Under the pieces are notes generated by a model that saw nothing but the letters and a program-made list of their open reading frames with translations, searched no databases and was not told where the DNA came from. DNA of 37,895 nt from VRUE01 sp963805455 (GTDB taxonomy: Bacteria; Actinomycetota; Thermoleophilia; Solirubrobacterales; 70-9), in contig CAWDUJ010000007.1 in the NCBI GenBank assembly GCA_963805455.1, forward strand, positions 1 through 37,895, written 5' to 3'. Of the stretch, positions 8,985 through 17,489 are shown one piece after another (the stretch's first letter is position 1; the number at the start of each line of letters is the position of its first letter). The translations under genes were made by a program, and so were the position numbers.

Positions 8985-9839
8985 GTGGAGCTGCTCACCT
9001 TTCAGTCGATGTGGGCGATGGAGCGCCTCCCCTGGCGCGAGCGGGAATGGACCTTCGAGGAGAAGGTCGAGCGGATCGCCGGCGCCGGCTACGACGGCGC
9101 CGCGGTCGAGTTCGACAACCACGAGCAGGCGAAGGAGATCACCGGCCTGCTGCGCGAACGGGGCCTCAAATGGAGCGTCGAGTGCTATCCGAAGACCGTC
9201 GAGGAACTGCTGACCCCGATCGAATACGCCGCCGAGTTCGGGATCGAGAACGCCACCCACATCAACCTCCAGCCGAACGTGAAGCCGATGACGGTGCTGG
9301 AGGCGATCCCGCTGATCCTCGGCTGGATGCAGATCGCCGAGGACACCGGCCTCGAGGTCCTGTTCGAGACCCATCGCGACCGGATGACCACCGACCTCCT
9401 CTACACACTGCAATTGATCGATGCGGTGCCGCCGATGAGGCTCACCGCCGACCTCTCGCACTACCTGCTCGGGCGCGAGTTCCGCTGGCCGGTCTCAGAC
9501 GCCGACACCGAGCTGATCCACCGGATCGTCGAGCGCGCCGACGCCTTCCACGGCCGGGTCGCCTCCCGCGAGCAGGTCCAGATCCAGATCTCCTTCCCCC
9601 ACCACCGGCAGTGGCTCGACCTCTTCACCGAGTGGTGGGGCGAGGGCTTCCGCCGCTGGCGGGCGCGGGCCGGCGACGGCGACCAACTCGTCTTCACGAC
9701 CGAGCTCGGGCCCCCCGAGTGGTACGCGATCTCCGGCCCCGACGGCGACGAGATGTCGGATCGGTGGCAGGAAGCGCTGCAGCTTCGCGACGCGGTCCAG
9801 GAACTCTGGGCGCAGATCGCGACCGAGGACGGCCGTTGA
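8985..9839 (+). CDS. Sugar phosphate isomerase/epimerase-like TIM-barrel protein
   Basis: A 284-residue protein of the xylose-isomerase-like TIM-barrel (AP_endonuc_2) superfamily. Visible features are VERIAGAGYDGAAVEF near the N-terminus, GLEVLFETHRDRMTTD in the middle (the strand that usually gives a metal-binding Glu), and LTADLSHYLLG. Family members include inosose dehydratases and isomerases (IolE, IolI), epimerases and hydroxypyruvate isomerases. GTG 8985 follows the P450 stop by two bases and its own stop overlaps the next start (TGATG). Substrate unknown; a sugar or cyclitol derivative fits the context. Confidence 0.8.
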   Translation: MELLTFQSMWAMERLPWREREWTFEEKVERIAGAGYDGAAVEFDNHEQAKEITGLLRERGLKWSVECYPKTVEELLTPIEYAAEFGIENATHINLQPNVKPMTVLEAIPLILGWMQIAEDTGLEVLFETHRDRMTTDLLYTLQLIDAVPPMRLTADLSHYLLGREFRWPVSDADTELIHRIVERADAFHGRVASREQVQIQISFPHHRQWLDLFTEWWGEGFRRWRARAGDGDQLVFTTELGPPEWYAISGPDGDEMSDRWQEALQLRDAVQELWAQIATEDGR

Positions 9840-10912
9840 TGGCCGACTTCGGCGACCTCGGCCATCCCGGTGAGGGCGACCTCGCCGGGACGCCGGGGAT
9901 CGGGATCATCGGCGCCGGCTGGATCGTCCGCGAATGCCACCTGCCCGCCTACCTCTCCGCCGGGGCCGAGGTGGCAGGCGTCACCTCGCGGACGCCGGCG
10001 CGCTCGGAAGGGCTCGCCGAGGCCAGCGGGATCGTCGCCTACGACGACTGGGAGGCGCTGGTCGACGAGCCCGCGGTCGAGGTGATCGACCTCGCCTATC
10101 CGCCCGACGTCCAGCCGGGGCTGATCCGGGCGATCGTCGAGCGCGAAGCCGGGATCCGGGGAATCCTCGCCCAGAAGCCGCTGGGGGCGACGCTGGAAGG
10201 GGCCCGCGAAGCGGTCGAGGCCTGCGAGGAGCACGGTGTCGTCCTCGGGGTCAACCAGAACATGCGCTACGACCACTCGATCCGGGCGCTGAAGTCACTG
10301 CTCGAGGAGGGCCGGCTCGGCGACCCGGTGATGGCGCAGATCACGATGCACACCAGGGTCGGCTGGATGCCCTACGCCGACGAATACCCGCGCAAGGGGA
10401 TGCTGATCATGAGCATCCATCACCTCGACGCCTTCCGCTTCCTCTTCGGCGACCCCGAGAGCGTCACCACCACGGTCCGCGCCAACCCCGAGGCGGAGGA
10501 CGACGTCGACGAGATGGCGGTCTACACGCTGGCCTACGCCGACGGCCTGCTCGCGGTTGCGATCGACAACACCTACGCCACGCTCGACCAGGGAATCGAG
10601 TGGCGGGTCGACGGCAGCGGGGGGATGGCCCGGGGGACCGTCGGCTGGATGGACCACCCGTGGGGAAGCCCCAGCACCCTGCGGTACATCGACGCCGAGC
10701 AGCCCGACTCCGCGATCGAACCGCGCTGGACCGAACGCTGGTTCCCGGACGCGTTCTCGGCGACGATGGCAGAGGTCCTGCGGGCGGTCGATACCGGCGG
10801 CACGCCGAGCATCAACGGCCGCGACAACCTGCGGACGATGGCGCTGCTCGAGGCGGCCTACCGCTCCGCCGAGCAGGGGCGCACGGTCGCGCTCTCCGAG
10901 GTCGAGATCTGA
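9839..10912 (+). CDS. Gfo/Idh/MocA family NAD(P)-dependent oxidoreductase 2
   Basis: A 357-residue dehydrogenase with a clear dinucleotide motif GIGIIGAGWI (about residues 20-29) and a variant of the EKP motif, GILAQKPLGATLEGA, where Gln replaces the usual Glu but the catalytic Lys is kept. MSIHHLDAFRFLFGDPE gives the His/Asp-containing active-site helix. An N-terminal extension of ~18 residues precedes the Rossmann fold. Start overlaps the previous stop and its stop overlaps the GMC start (both TGATG). Likely oxidises a ring or chain hydroxyl. Confidence 0.88.
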   Translation: MADFGDLGHPGEGDLAGTPGIGIIGAGWIVRECHLPAYLSAGAEVAGVTSRTPARSEGLAEASGIVAYDDWEALVDEPAVEVIDLAYPPDVQPGLIRAIVEREAGIRGILAQKPLGATLEGAREAVEACEEHGVVLGVNQNMRYDHSIRALKSLLEEGRLGDPVMAQITMHTRVGWMPYADEYPRKGMLIMSIHHLDAFRFLFGDPESVTTTVRANPEAEDDVDEMAVYTLAYADGLLAVAIDNTYATLDQGIEWRVDGSGGMARGTVGWMDHPWGSPSTLRYIDAEQPDSAIEPRWTERWFPDAFSATMAEVLRAVDTGGTPSINGRDNLRTMALLEAAYRSAEQGRTVALSEVEI

Positions 10913-12448
10913 TGCGGGCCGAATTCGACTACGTCGTGATCGGCGGCGGCTCGGCCGGATGCACGGTTGCCGGCCGGCTCAGCGAGGACCCGGCGCTCGA
11001 GGTCGCGCTGATCGAGGCCGGCCCGAACGACACCAACCTCGGCGATCCAGGTCCCGGCCCGGTTCTGGGAGCAGCAGAAGTCGACCCTCGACTGGGACTT
11101 CGAGAGCGAGCCCGAACCGGGCCTGGGCGGTCGTCGCACCTACCTGCCGCGCGGCCGCGTCCTCGGCGGGACCGGATCGATGAACACGATGCTCTACGTC
11201 CGCGGCGCCGCCGCGGACTACGACTCCTGGGCGGAGCGGCACTCCGAGGGTTGGTCATTCGAGGAGGTTCTGCCGCTGTTCAAGGCCTCTGAGGACAACA
11301 GCCGCGGCGAGTCCCATTTCCACGGCACCGGCGGCCCCCTCACGGTCGAAGACCCGCCGGTCCCGGAGATCCTCTCCCACTGGGTCGCGGGAGCCGAAGA
11401 GGCGGGCCACCGCGCCAACGAAGACTTCAACGGCACCGACCAGGACGGGGTCGGGATCTACCAGGCGACCCAGCGCGACGGCCTCCGCTGCAGCGCCTCG
11501 ACCGCCTTCATCGCGCCGAATCGGGACCGTCCCAACCTGACCGTTCTGACCGGCACCCAGGCGCTGCGGCTGCTCTGGTCGGGAACGCGCGCGGTCGGGG
11601 TCGAGGTCGACGTCGACGGCGAGCAACGGGTCATCCACTTCGGCCGCGAGGCGATCATCTCGGCCGGCGCCTACCTCTCGCCGCAGCTGCTGATGCTCTC
11701 GGGCGTCGGCCCCGGCGGCCATCTGTTCGAGATGGGCATCGAGGTCGTCTTCGAGAACGCCGAGGTCGGCGAGAACCTCCAGGACCACCCCGGCTGCTTT
11801 CTCGACTACCCGGCGCGGCTGCCGAAGGACGCGGGAGATGGCTGGATCGAGGCCGGCGGCTTCGCCCGGACCGGCCCGGATCCGCTGCCCGACATCCAGT
11901 TCCACGCAGCCGCCGGCAGCTTCGCCGACGGCGGAGTCTCGACCGGGCGGGCGCCGACGCTCTCCTTCGGCCCCTACGTGACCCGGCCGAAGAGCCGCGG
12001 CCGGGTCCGGCTGCGCTCCCCGCTGCCGCAGGCCAAGCCGCGCATCATCCACAACTTCCTCACCAACCCCGATGACGTCGAGGTCCTCCGCCGGGGGGTG
12101 AGGATGGCGATGGAGATCGCCGCCAGCCCCAGTCTGCGCGAGGTGCTCGGCGATCCGACCGAGGCGATCGCCGCCGGGCTCCTGCCGGCCTCCGACACCC
12201 GCGCCGCGATCGATGCCCACATGCGAGCGACCGCTTTCTCCTTCTACCACCCGGCCGGGACCTGCGCGATGGGAAAGGTCGTCGACGGTGACCTCAGGGT
12301 GATGGGGGTCGACGGGGTGCGCGTGTGTGACACCTCAATCATGCCGAATCTCACTGTTGGAAACACAAACGCCCCGGCGATCATGTTCGGAGAGAAGCTG
12401 GCGCAGTTGTTGGGGGCAGGAAAAACGAAAGGAGTTGTTTTCTCATGA
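10912..12448 (+). CDS. GMC-family FAD oxidoreductase (choline/alcohol dehydrogenase-like), frameshifted
   Basis: N-terminal FAD motif FDYVVIGGGSAGCTVAGRL, then the GMC signature LPRGRVLGGTGSMNTMLYVRG, a second GMC signature region (GAYLSPQLLMLSGVGP), and the C-terminal catalytic His region FYHPAGTCAMG with the final VGNTNAPAIMFGEKLA. The frame shifts near 11040-11047: removing one G from CTCGGCGATCC restores NLAIQVPARFWEQQ and a full-length enzyme of about 511 residues. The break is next to a CCAGG. GMC enzymes oxidise alcohols with FAD. Its stop overlaps the SBP2 start (ATGA). Confidence 0.85.
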
Positions 12449-13627
12449 GGTATACAAAGTTGGTGTGTGCGTTTTCCATTTCGGCGCTGGCTGCGATTCT
12501 GCTGGTGGCATGCGGCTCGAGCTCGAACGACACCACCGGCGAAGGCGGTGGTGGGGGAAGCGAGCGGTGGATCGCTCAGCATCCTCAGCTGGGACGGCTA
12601 CGACGAACCCGAATGGCTGAAACAGTTCGAACAGGAATCCGGGATCTCGGTCAACTCGACCAGCGTCGGCTCACCGGCAGAAATGTTCTCGAAGGTGAAA
12701 GCGAACCCAAATCAGTACGACATCGTGCTCGCGACCGCCGGCTGGTTCCCGCAGTACGTCGAAGCCGACCTACTGGAACCGATTGACGAAAGCGAAGTCC
12801 CGGCGATGAAGGACATCAAGCTCGGGTTCCCGTGGGAAGAAGCGACCAGCGTCGAAGGCACTCTCTACGGGATTCTCTACAACTGGGGCAACCAGGCGCT
12901 CGCCTGGCTGCCGGAAGAAATCAAGGGTGTCGACCTTTCGAAGTACGAGGACAGCAAGGGCGAACTCAACGACTGGAACGTGTTCTGGGACCCGGCACTG
13001 AAGGGCAAGGTCTCGATCTTCGATGACCCGACCTCGGTCGAGCCGATGGTCGGACTTGCACTGGGGTTCAAGAACCCGTACCAGCTCAACGAACAGCAGT
13101 TCGAAGAATTCGAAAAGAAGCTCCTCGAACTCCGGCCGCAGGTCAAACGCCTGACCACCGGCTACGACGACCAGCTTGCGCAGCTTCAGAGCGGCGAAGC
13201 CAGTGTCGCCTACCTCAACATCATCAGCATCGCGGCTGCCCTCAAGCAGGAAGGCACGACGCTTGACGTAAACAACCTCGTCAAGCAGGGCGTCCCCGCC
13301 TGGAGCGACAACCTCGCGATCACGAAAGAAGGAGGCGGTGGCAACCTCGACGCCGTCTACAAGTTCATCAACGCCTCGCTCGATCAGAAGTGGCAGGCCC
13401 GCTTCATCGCCACGACGGCGAACTCGGGCACGTTGAACTACGAACAGGCGACGAGCAAGGAAGCGAAGTCGGCGGGTCTGACGCCGGCGAAACTCGAAGA
13501 AACGCTGATCCCGGAAACCCGGCTGGGCGAAGCGTTCTTCTCGAAGCAGTTGTTCTTCCAGCCGGTCGAGGACCTGCAGAAGCGCCTCAACCTCTGGAAC
13601 GAATTCAAATTGGGAATCGAAGGTTGA
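12445..13627 (+). CDS. Extracellular solute-binding lipoprotein 2 (PotD-like), frameshifted
   Basis: Signal and lipobox (LLVACGSSSNDTTG) are in one frame, while the mature protein from LSILSWDGYDEPEWLKQ onward is in another. One surplus G in the G-rich linker run (about 12547-12556) explains the break; restored length is about 394 residues. The mature part is closely similar to SBP1 (shared WDPALKGKVS, FDDPTS, EPMV, LALGF and EASVA segments), indicating recent duplication. AAAGGAG lies 9 bases upstream of ATG 12445. Glu codons are mainly GAA, as in the other two binding proteins. It ends the second oxidative block and is followed by a hairpin. Confidence 0.87.
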
Positions 13628-13632
13628 GCGCG

Positions 13633-13668
13633 GCCGGCGGGCGGGCGGAGGTTCGTCCGCCCGCCGGC
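13633..13668 (+). terminator. Hairpin terminator after SBP2
   Basis: A perfect 12-bp inverted repeat, GCCGGCGGGCGG (13633-13644) and CCGCCCGCCGGC (13657-13668), with a 12-base loop and a short GTTTCC tail. It starts five bases after the SBP2 stop and precedes a regulator gene, so it plausibly ends or attenuates the first transcription unit. Confidence 0.7.
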
Positions 13669-13736
13669 GTTTCCAGATTCCCCACCGATAGGCTAAGGAG
13701 ACTTGAGAATGGACCTGAATTGGGAGGGGCCGGACG

Positions 13737-14357
13737 ATGAGCCCGAGTGAGAAAGAGGCTGCAAGCAACGGAGATCCCCACCCCCTTTCGATCGGCGAGC
13801 GGGTCGCCGCGCTGCGCAAGGAGCACCGGTACAGCATCCGCAAACTCGCCGGCGAAGCGGGCGTCTCCGCGTCCCTGATCAGCGACGTCGAGAGGGGGAA
13901 GGTGGAGCCCTCGATCTCGACCCTGAAGCGCCTCTCCGACGCCCTCGGCACGACCCTGACCTACTTCTTCTCGGAGCCGGCCGAGCAGCGCAGCCGCGTC
14001 GTCCGGGCCGAGGAGCGGGTCGTCCTCCGCGGCTCCGACAACTCGACCGAGGCCAGCTCCGGAAACCGGACCGGGATCCGGTTCGAGCTCGCCTCGCCCG
14101 AGCAGGCGGAGGGGATCGAGGCGATCTTCGGCCGCTACGAGGTCGGCGCCTCGCTCGGCGACGAGCCGGTCACCCACGAGGGCGAGGAGTGGGGGATGGT
14201 CCTCAGCGGGCGGCTCAAGGTCTGGGTCGGCGACGAGATCCACTTCCTCGATCCCGGCGACGCGATCTGGTACCCGAGCACGACCCCGCACCGGATGGAG
14301 AACGTCGCCGACGGGCCGACCGAGTACATCTGGATCGACACCCCGAAGAGCTTCTGA
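13737..14357 (+). CDS. HTH XRE / cupin transcriptional regulator (PuuR-like)
   Basis: A 206-residue two-domain regulator. An XRE helix-turn-helix occupies about residues 18-75 (IGERVAALRKEHRYSIRKLA, then GVSASLISDVERG, the recognition helix). The C-terminal cupin has HEGEEWGMVLSGRLKVWVGD and LDPGDAIWYPSTTPHRMEN, which would bind a small-molecule effector. PuuR and relatives repress polyamine catabolism, which fits the polyamine-type transporter nearby. GGGAGG lies about 10 bases before ATG 13737. It sits between the two halves of the cluster, next to promoter P2; the boxes upstream of P1 and P2 are candidate binding sites (inference). Confidence 0.88.
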   Translation: MSPSEKEAASNGDPHPLSIGERVAALRKEHRYSIRKLAGEAGVSASLISDVERGKVEPSISTLKRLSDALGTTLTYFFSEPAEQRSRVVRAEERVVLRGSDNSTEASSGNRTGIRFELASPEQAEGIEAIFGRYEVGASLGDEPVTHEGEEWGMVLSGRLKVWVGDEIHFLDPGDAIWYPSTTPHRMENVADGPTEYIWIDTPKSF

Positions 14358-14411
14358 GGCACACCTAACATCGAACGGTGGAGCCGTACGGGGCGTCCCT
14401 CACGCACCCGC

Positions 14412-14463
14412 TTCGCCCGATTTATCGAATGACTTGACGCGAATCGCCCGTTGACTGTACGGT
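14412..14463 (+). promoter_or_regulatory. Promoter P2 with upstream box, probably leaderless
   Basis: TTCGCCCGATTT (14412-14423), a 10-base gap, -35 TTGACG (14434-14439), an 18-base spacer, -10-like TACGGT (14458-14463), then 7 bases to ATG 14471. The upstream box matches that of P1 at 11 of 12 positions and every spacing is the same, while the intervening bases differ. It would drive the aldolase-to-SBP3 unit and implies a leaderless transcript. Confidence 0.72.
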
Positions 14464-14470
14464 AGGGGCG

Positions 14471-15307
14471 ATGGGGACTGGAAAGGCACTTCGGATGCGG
14501 CGAATCATCGATCCCGCCTCCCAGTCGACCCTGATGTTCGCCTTCTCGCACGGCACCAGCTCCCCCGAGGTGCTCGAGGGGCTCGAGAACCCCGAGTCCC
14601 GGTTCCTCGCCGCCCGCGACGGCGGCGCCGACTGCATCTTCATCGCCCCGGGGCTGATCCACTCGCTGGCGCCGCTGATCCGCGAGTCGCGCGATCTCGG
14701 GATCGTCGCCAAGATCACCTCGACCGCCTCGCGCGGCGGCGAGCGCCACCAGGAGCGGCTGATCGCCTCGGTCGAGCACTGCGCCGAGCTCGGCGTCGAC
14801 GGCGTCGTCGCGATGATCCCGTTCGCGCCCGAGAACGAGCCCGACGTGATCGAGCTGACGGCGCAGATCGGCGAAGCCTGCGAGCGGCTCGGGATGCCCT
14901 ACATCGCCGAGGCCGAGTTCCCCAACGCCTACTACGACTCCGGCGACGACTACGCGACCGAATGGGGCCTGCCCTACCTGAAGCGGAGCGCCCGCCTCTG
15001 CGCCGAGCTCGGCGCCGACATCGTCAAGAGCAACTGGCCCGGCTCGGCCGAGGAGTTCGCCGAGATCGTCGAGTGCGTCTCGGTCCCGGTCGTCGTCGCC
15101 GGCGGCTCGCGCGAAGGCGACCTCGACCTGCTGCAGAAGGTCGCCGCCGCCCGCGGCGCCGGCGCCGTCGGCTGCTCGGTCGGCCGCAACATCTTCCAGC
15201 ACGACGAACCGGCGGCGATGGTCGCCGCGCTCTCGGCCGTCGTCCGCGGCAACTCGTCCCCCGAGGAGGCGCTCGCCGCCAACTTCCCGGCGAAGGTCGG
15301 CGCATGA
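14471..15307 (+). CDS. Class I aldolase of the FbaB/LsrF (DeoC/LacD) family
   Basis: A 278-residue TIM barrel. Lys in ADIVKSNWPGS is in the place of the Schiff-base lysine, followed by the phosphate-binding strand VVVAGGSREGD and the GCSVGRNIFQHDEP end segment, all typical of archaeal-type class I fructose-bisphosphate aldolases and LsrF-like thiolases. It probably cleaves or rearranges a phosphorylated or keto-sugar intermediate. ATG 14471 lies 7 bases after the -10 of P2 with no Shine-Dalgarno, consistent with leaderless translation. ATGA overlap with the next gene. Confidence 0.85.
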   Translation: MGTGKALRMRRIIDPASQSTLMFAFSHGTSSPEVLEGLENPESRFLAARDGGADCIFIAPGLIHSLAPLIRESRDLGIVAKITSTASRGGERHQERLIASVEHCAELGVDGVVAMIPFAPENEPDVIELTAQIGEACERLGMPYIAEAEFPNAYYDSGDDYATEWGLPYLKRSARLCAELGADIVKSNWPGSAEEFAEIVECVSVPVVVAGGSREGDLDLLQKVAAARGAGAVGCSVGRNIFQHDEPAAMVAALSAVVRGNSSPEEALAANFPAKVGA

Positions 15308-16467
15308 AGGCGGTCGTCCTCAACGCCGAATGGGCGCCGCGCGAGGGGGTCAAGGTCGACCCCGAGCACGAGAAACGCCAGTGGGCGGTCAACGCCAACC
15401 TCGTCTACCGCAACCCGGAGGCGACGCTCGAGACCCGCGATGACCCCTCCGATCCCGGGCCGCGCGAGATGATCCTCAAGGTCGGCGCCTGCGGCATCTG
15501 CGGCTCGGACGTCCACATGTTCGAAACCGACGACGACGGCTACATGTTCCTCCCGTACCACCTCGCGACCCCGGTCGTGACCGGGCACGAGTTCGCCGGC
15601 GAGGTCGTCGCGATCGGCAGCGAGGTCAGGGAGTTCGAGGTCGGCGACCTCGTCTCGGCCGAGGAGATCCAGTGGTGCGGCGAGTGCGACGCCTGCCGCG
15701 GCGGCTACTGGAACCAGTGCCGCTACATCGAGGACCTCGGGTTCACGATCGACGGCGGCTTCGCCGAGTACGCGAAGGTCAACGTCAAGTACTGCTGGTC
15801 GCTGAACTCGGTGCTGGAGCGCTACGGCGACAAGAACACCGCGCTCGAGGTCGGCTCGATGACCGAGCCGGTCAGCGTCGCCTACGAGGGGATGTTCACC
15901 CGCGCCGGCGGGTTCCTGCCCGGCGGAGCGGTGGCAGTCTTCGGCGGCGGCCCGATCGGCCTCGCCGCGACCGCGCTTGCGAAGGCCGCCGGCGCCTCGA
16001 AGGTCTTCGCCTTCGAGCCGCTGAAGGAGCGCCGCGAGCTCTGCGAAAAGCTCGGCGCGACCCACGGCGTCGACCCGACCGAGGTCGACGTCACCGAGTA
16101 CATCGCCGAGGAGACGAAGGGCGACGGGGTCTCGATGGCGGTCGAGTGCACCGGCAACTTCCCGGCGGTGATGAAGAGCATCGAGGGAGCGATGGGGATC
16201 GGGTGCAAGGTCGCGGTGGTCGGGATGGACGGCCGCCCGGCGCAGCTCAACTTCATCGACCACCAGCTGAAGGCGGCCTCGACCTACGGCACCGTCGGCC
16301 ACTCGGGGTCCTGGGACTTCCCGAACGTGATCAAGCTGATGGCCTCGGGCCAGATCGACATGCACCACGCGATCACCAGGCGCTTCCCGCTCGAGGAGCT
16401 CGTATCTGCAATCGACGAGACGAAAACCAGGGTCGACGGCAAGATCCTCGTCAAGTCGGAGCCCTGA
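15304..16467 (+). CDS. Zinc-dependent medium-chain dehydrogenase, scyllo-inosose 3-dehydrogenase (IolM)-like
   Basis: A 387-residue MDR enzyme. Catalytic zinc ligands are in GACGICGSDVHMFE (Cys) and TGHEFAGEV (His/Glu); the structural zinc Cys set is CGECDACRGGYWNQC. NAD binding is at VFGGGPIGLAATALAKAAG. The start MKAVVLNAEW, the extended N-terminal segment and the GSDVHM(F/Y)ETD(D/E) stretch resemble Thermotoga maritima IolM as I recall it, rather than plain alcohol or threonine dehydrogenases. It would oxidise a ring hydroxyl of a cyclitol-like substrate. The creatininase-family gene follows, as is reported for iolM/iolN. Family certain, substrate inferred. Confidence 0.82.
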   Translation: MKAVVLNAEWAPREGVKVDPEHEKRQWAVNANLVYRNPEATLETRDDPSDPGPREMILKVGACGICGSDVHMFETDDDGYMFLPYHLATPVVTGHEFAGEVVAIGSEVREFEVGDLVSAEEIQWCGECDACRGGYWNQCRYIEDLGFTIDGGFAEYAKVNVKYCWSLNSVLERYGDKNTALEVGSMTEPVSVAYEGMFTRAGGFLPGGAVAVFGGGPIGLAATALAKAAGASKVFAFEPLKERRELCEKLGATHGVDPTEVDVTEYIAEETKGDGVSMAVECTGNFPAVMKSIEGAMGIGCKVAVVGMDGRPAQLNFIDHQLKAASTYGTVGHSGSWDFPNVIKLMASGQIDMHHAITRRFPLEELVSAIDETKTRVDGKILVKSEP

Positions 16468-16494
16468 TCTTTCTCCCAGTGCTCCTGCCCCAAA

Positions 16495-16538
16495 CTGGCC
16501 GGCCGTCGCGCGAAGCGCCTCCAGCGGCGGTCGGCCAG
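16495..16538 (+). terminator. Imperfect hairpin in the dehydrogenase-creatininase gap
   Basis: CTGGCCGGCCG (16495-16505) can pair with CGGTCGGCCAG (16528-16538) with one mismatch; ATCTTA follows. It lies in the 123-base gap between the dehydrogenase and the creatininase-family gene. It could be an attenuator or an RNA-processing site. No promoter is clear in the rest of this gap. Confidence 0.35.
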
Positions 16539-16590
16539 ATCTTACGCGCGACGCCTTCTGAAAACCACGAGCAGGGAGCTGCCAGCGGCT

Positions 16591-17475
16591 ATGTCCAGCG
16601 ATAACGGATCAAGCGACAACGGGAAGTTCCACTCACGTCAGCTGCTCGACCTCTCACCGCCCGAGATCCGGGCCCACCTCGAGTCCGACGACTCGATCCT
16701 GATCCCGCTCGGCGCCTGCGAGATGCACGGCGACCACATGCCGCTCGGGACCGACATCTACAACGCGATGGAAGTCTCGCGGCGGGCGGCCGAGAAGGCC
16801 GGGACGCTGGTCGCGCCGCCGATCTGGAGCGGCTACTCGCCCCACCACCTGCGCGAGCCCGAACGCGGGATGGGGACGATCACGATGCGCTCGACGACGC
16901 TGCTGGCGATCCTCCACGACACCGCCCGCTGCCTGATCCACCACGGCTTCAACCGGCTGATCTTCGTCAACGGCCACACCTCGAACACCAAGGTCACCGA
17001 CCCCGTCTTCCGCAACCTCCGCTACGAGACCGGGGCGCTGCTGGCGATGTTCAAACCGTACGGCGAGCGCTACCTCGGCCTGATCGAGGACGTGATGGAG
17101 AACCCGCCCGAGGAGACCCCGGGCTGGCACGCGAGCGAGCAGGAGACCTCGATCATGCTCGCCTACGAGGCCGCCAACGTCCACATGGACCGCGCGGTCG
17201 ACACCCGCGCCCACGCGCCCGACTGGATGCCGGACGCCTTCGCCAAGGAAGACGGCGCCGCCGACGCCGAATTCAAAGGCCACGAGTACTTCTACTTCCC
17301 GATGGAGCACAACGAGTTCGCTCCGGAGGGTGTGATCGGGAACCCGAAGCGGGCGACCGCCGAGAAGGGCGAGGAGATCTTCGAGCGCTTCTCCACCTAC
17401 CTGGCGGAGGCCGTCGACGAGATTCGAAAGATCCCGGTTGAGATCAAGCAGCGTGAGTACGTGCTCAAGGCCTAA
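16591..17475 (+). CDS. Creatininase-family hydrolase (possible IolN-type ring hydrolase)
   Basis: A 294-residue protein with the creatininase metal site PLGACEMHGDHMPLGTD (Glu44, His46, Asp55), the FVNGHTSN loop and HASEQETS later. The family hydrolyses cyclic amides such as creatinine and formamidopyrimidines. The 3-dehydro-scyllo-inosose hydrolase IolN of Thermotoga is, to my recollection, in the same superfamily and is encoded beside IolM. Placement directly after an IolM-like dehydrogenase makes a ring-opening hydrolase the best guess. A GGGAG site about 13 bases before the ATG is a weak ribosome-binding site. Cyclic amide hydrolysis remains an alternative. Confidence 0.8.
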   Translation: MSSDNGSSDNGKFHSRQLLDLSPPEIRAHLESDDSILIPLGACEMHGDHMPLGTDIYNAMEVSRRAAEKAGTLVAPPIWSGYSPHHLREPERGMGTITMRSTTLLAILHDTARCLIHHGFNRLIFVNGHTSNTKVTDPVFRNLRYETGALLAMFKPYGERYLGLIEDVMENPPEETPGWHASEQETSIMLAYEAANVHMDRAVDTRAHAPDWMPDAFAKEDGAADAEFKGHEYFYFPMEHNEFAPEGVIGNPKRATAEKGEEIFERFSTYLAEAVDEIRKIPVEIKQREYVLKA

Positions 17476-17489
17476 CGAGGGAGCTGAAG

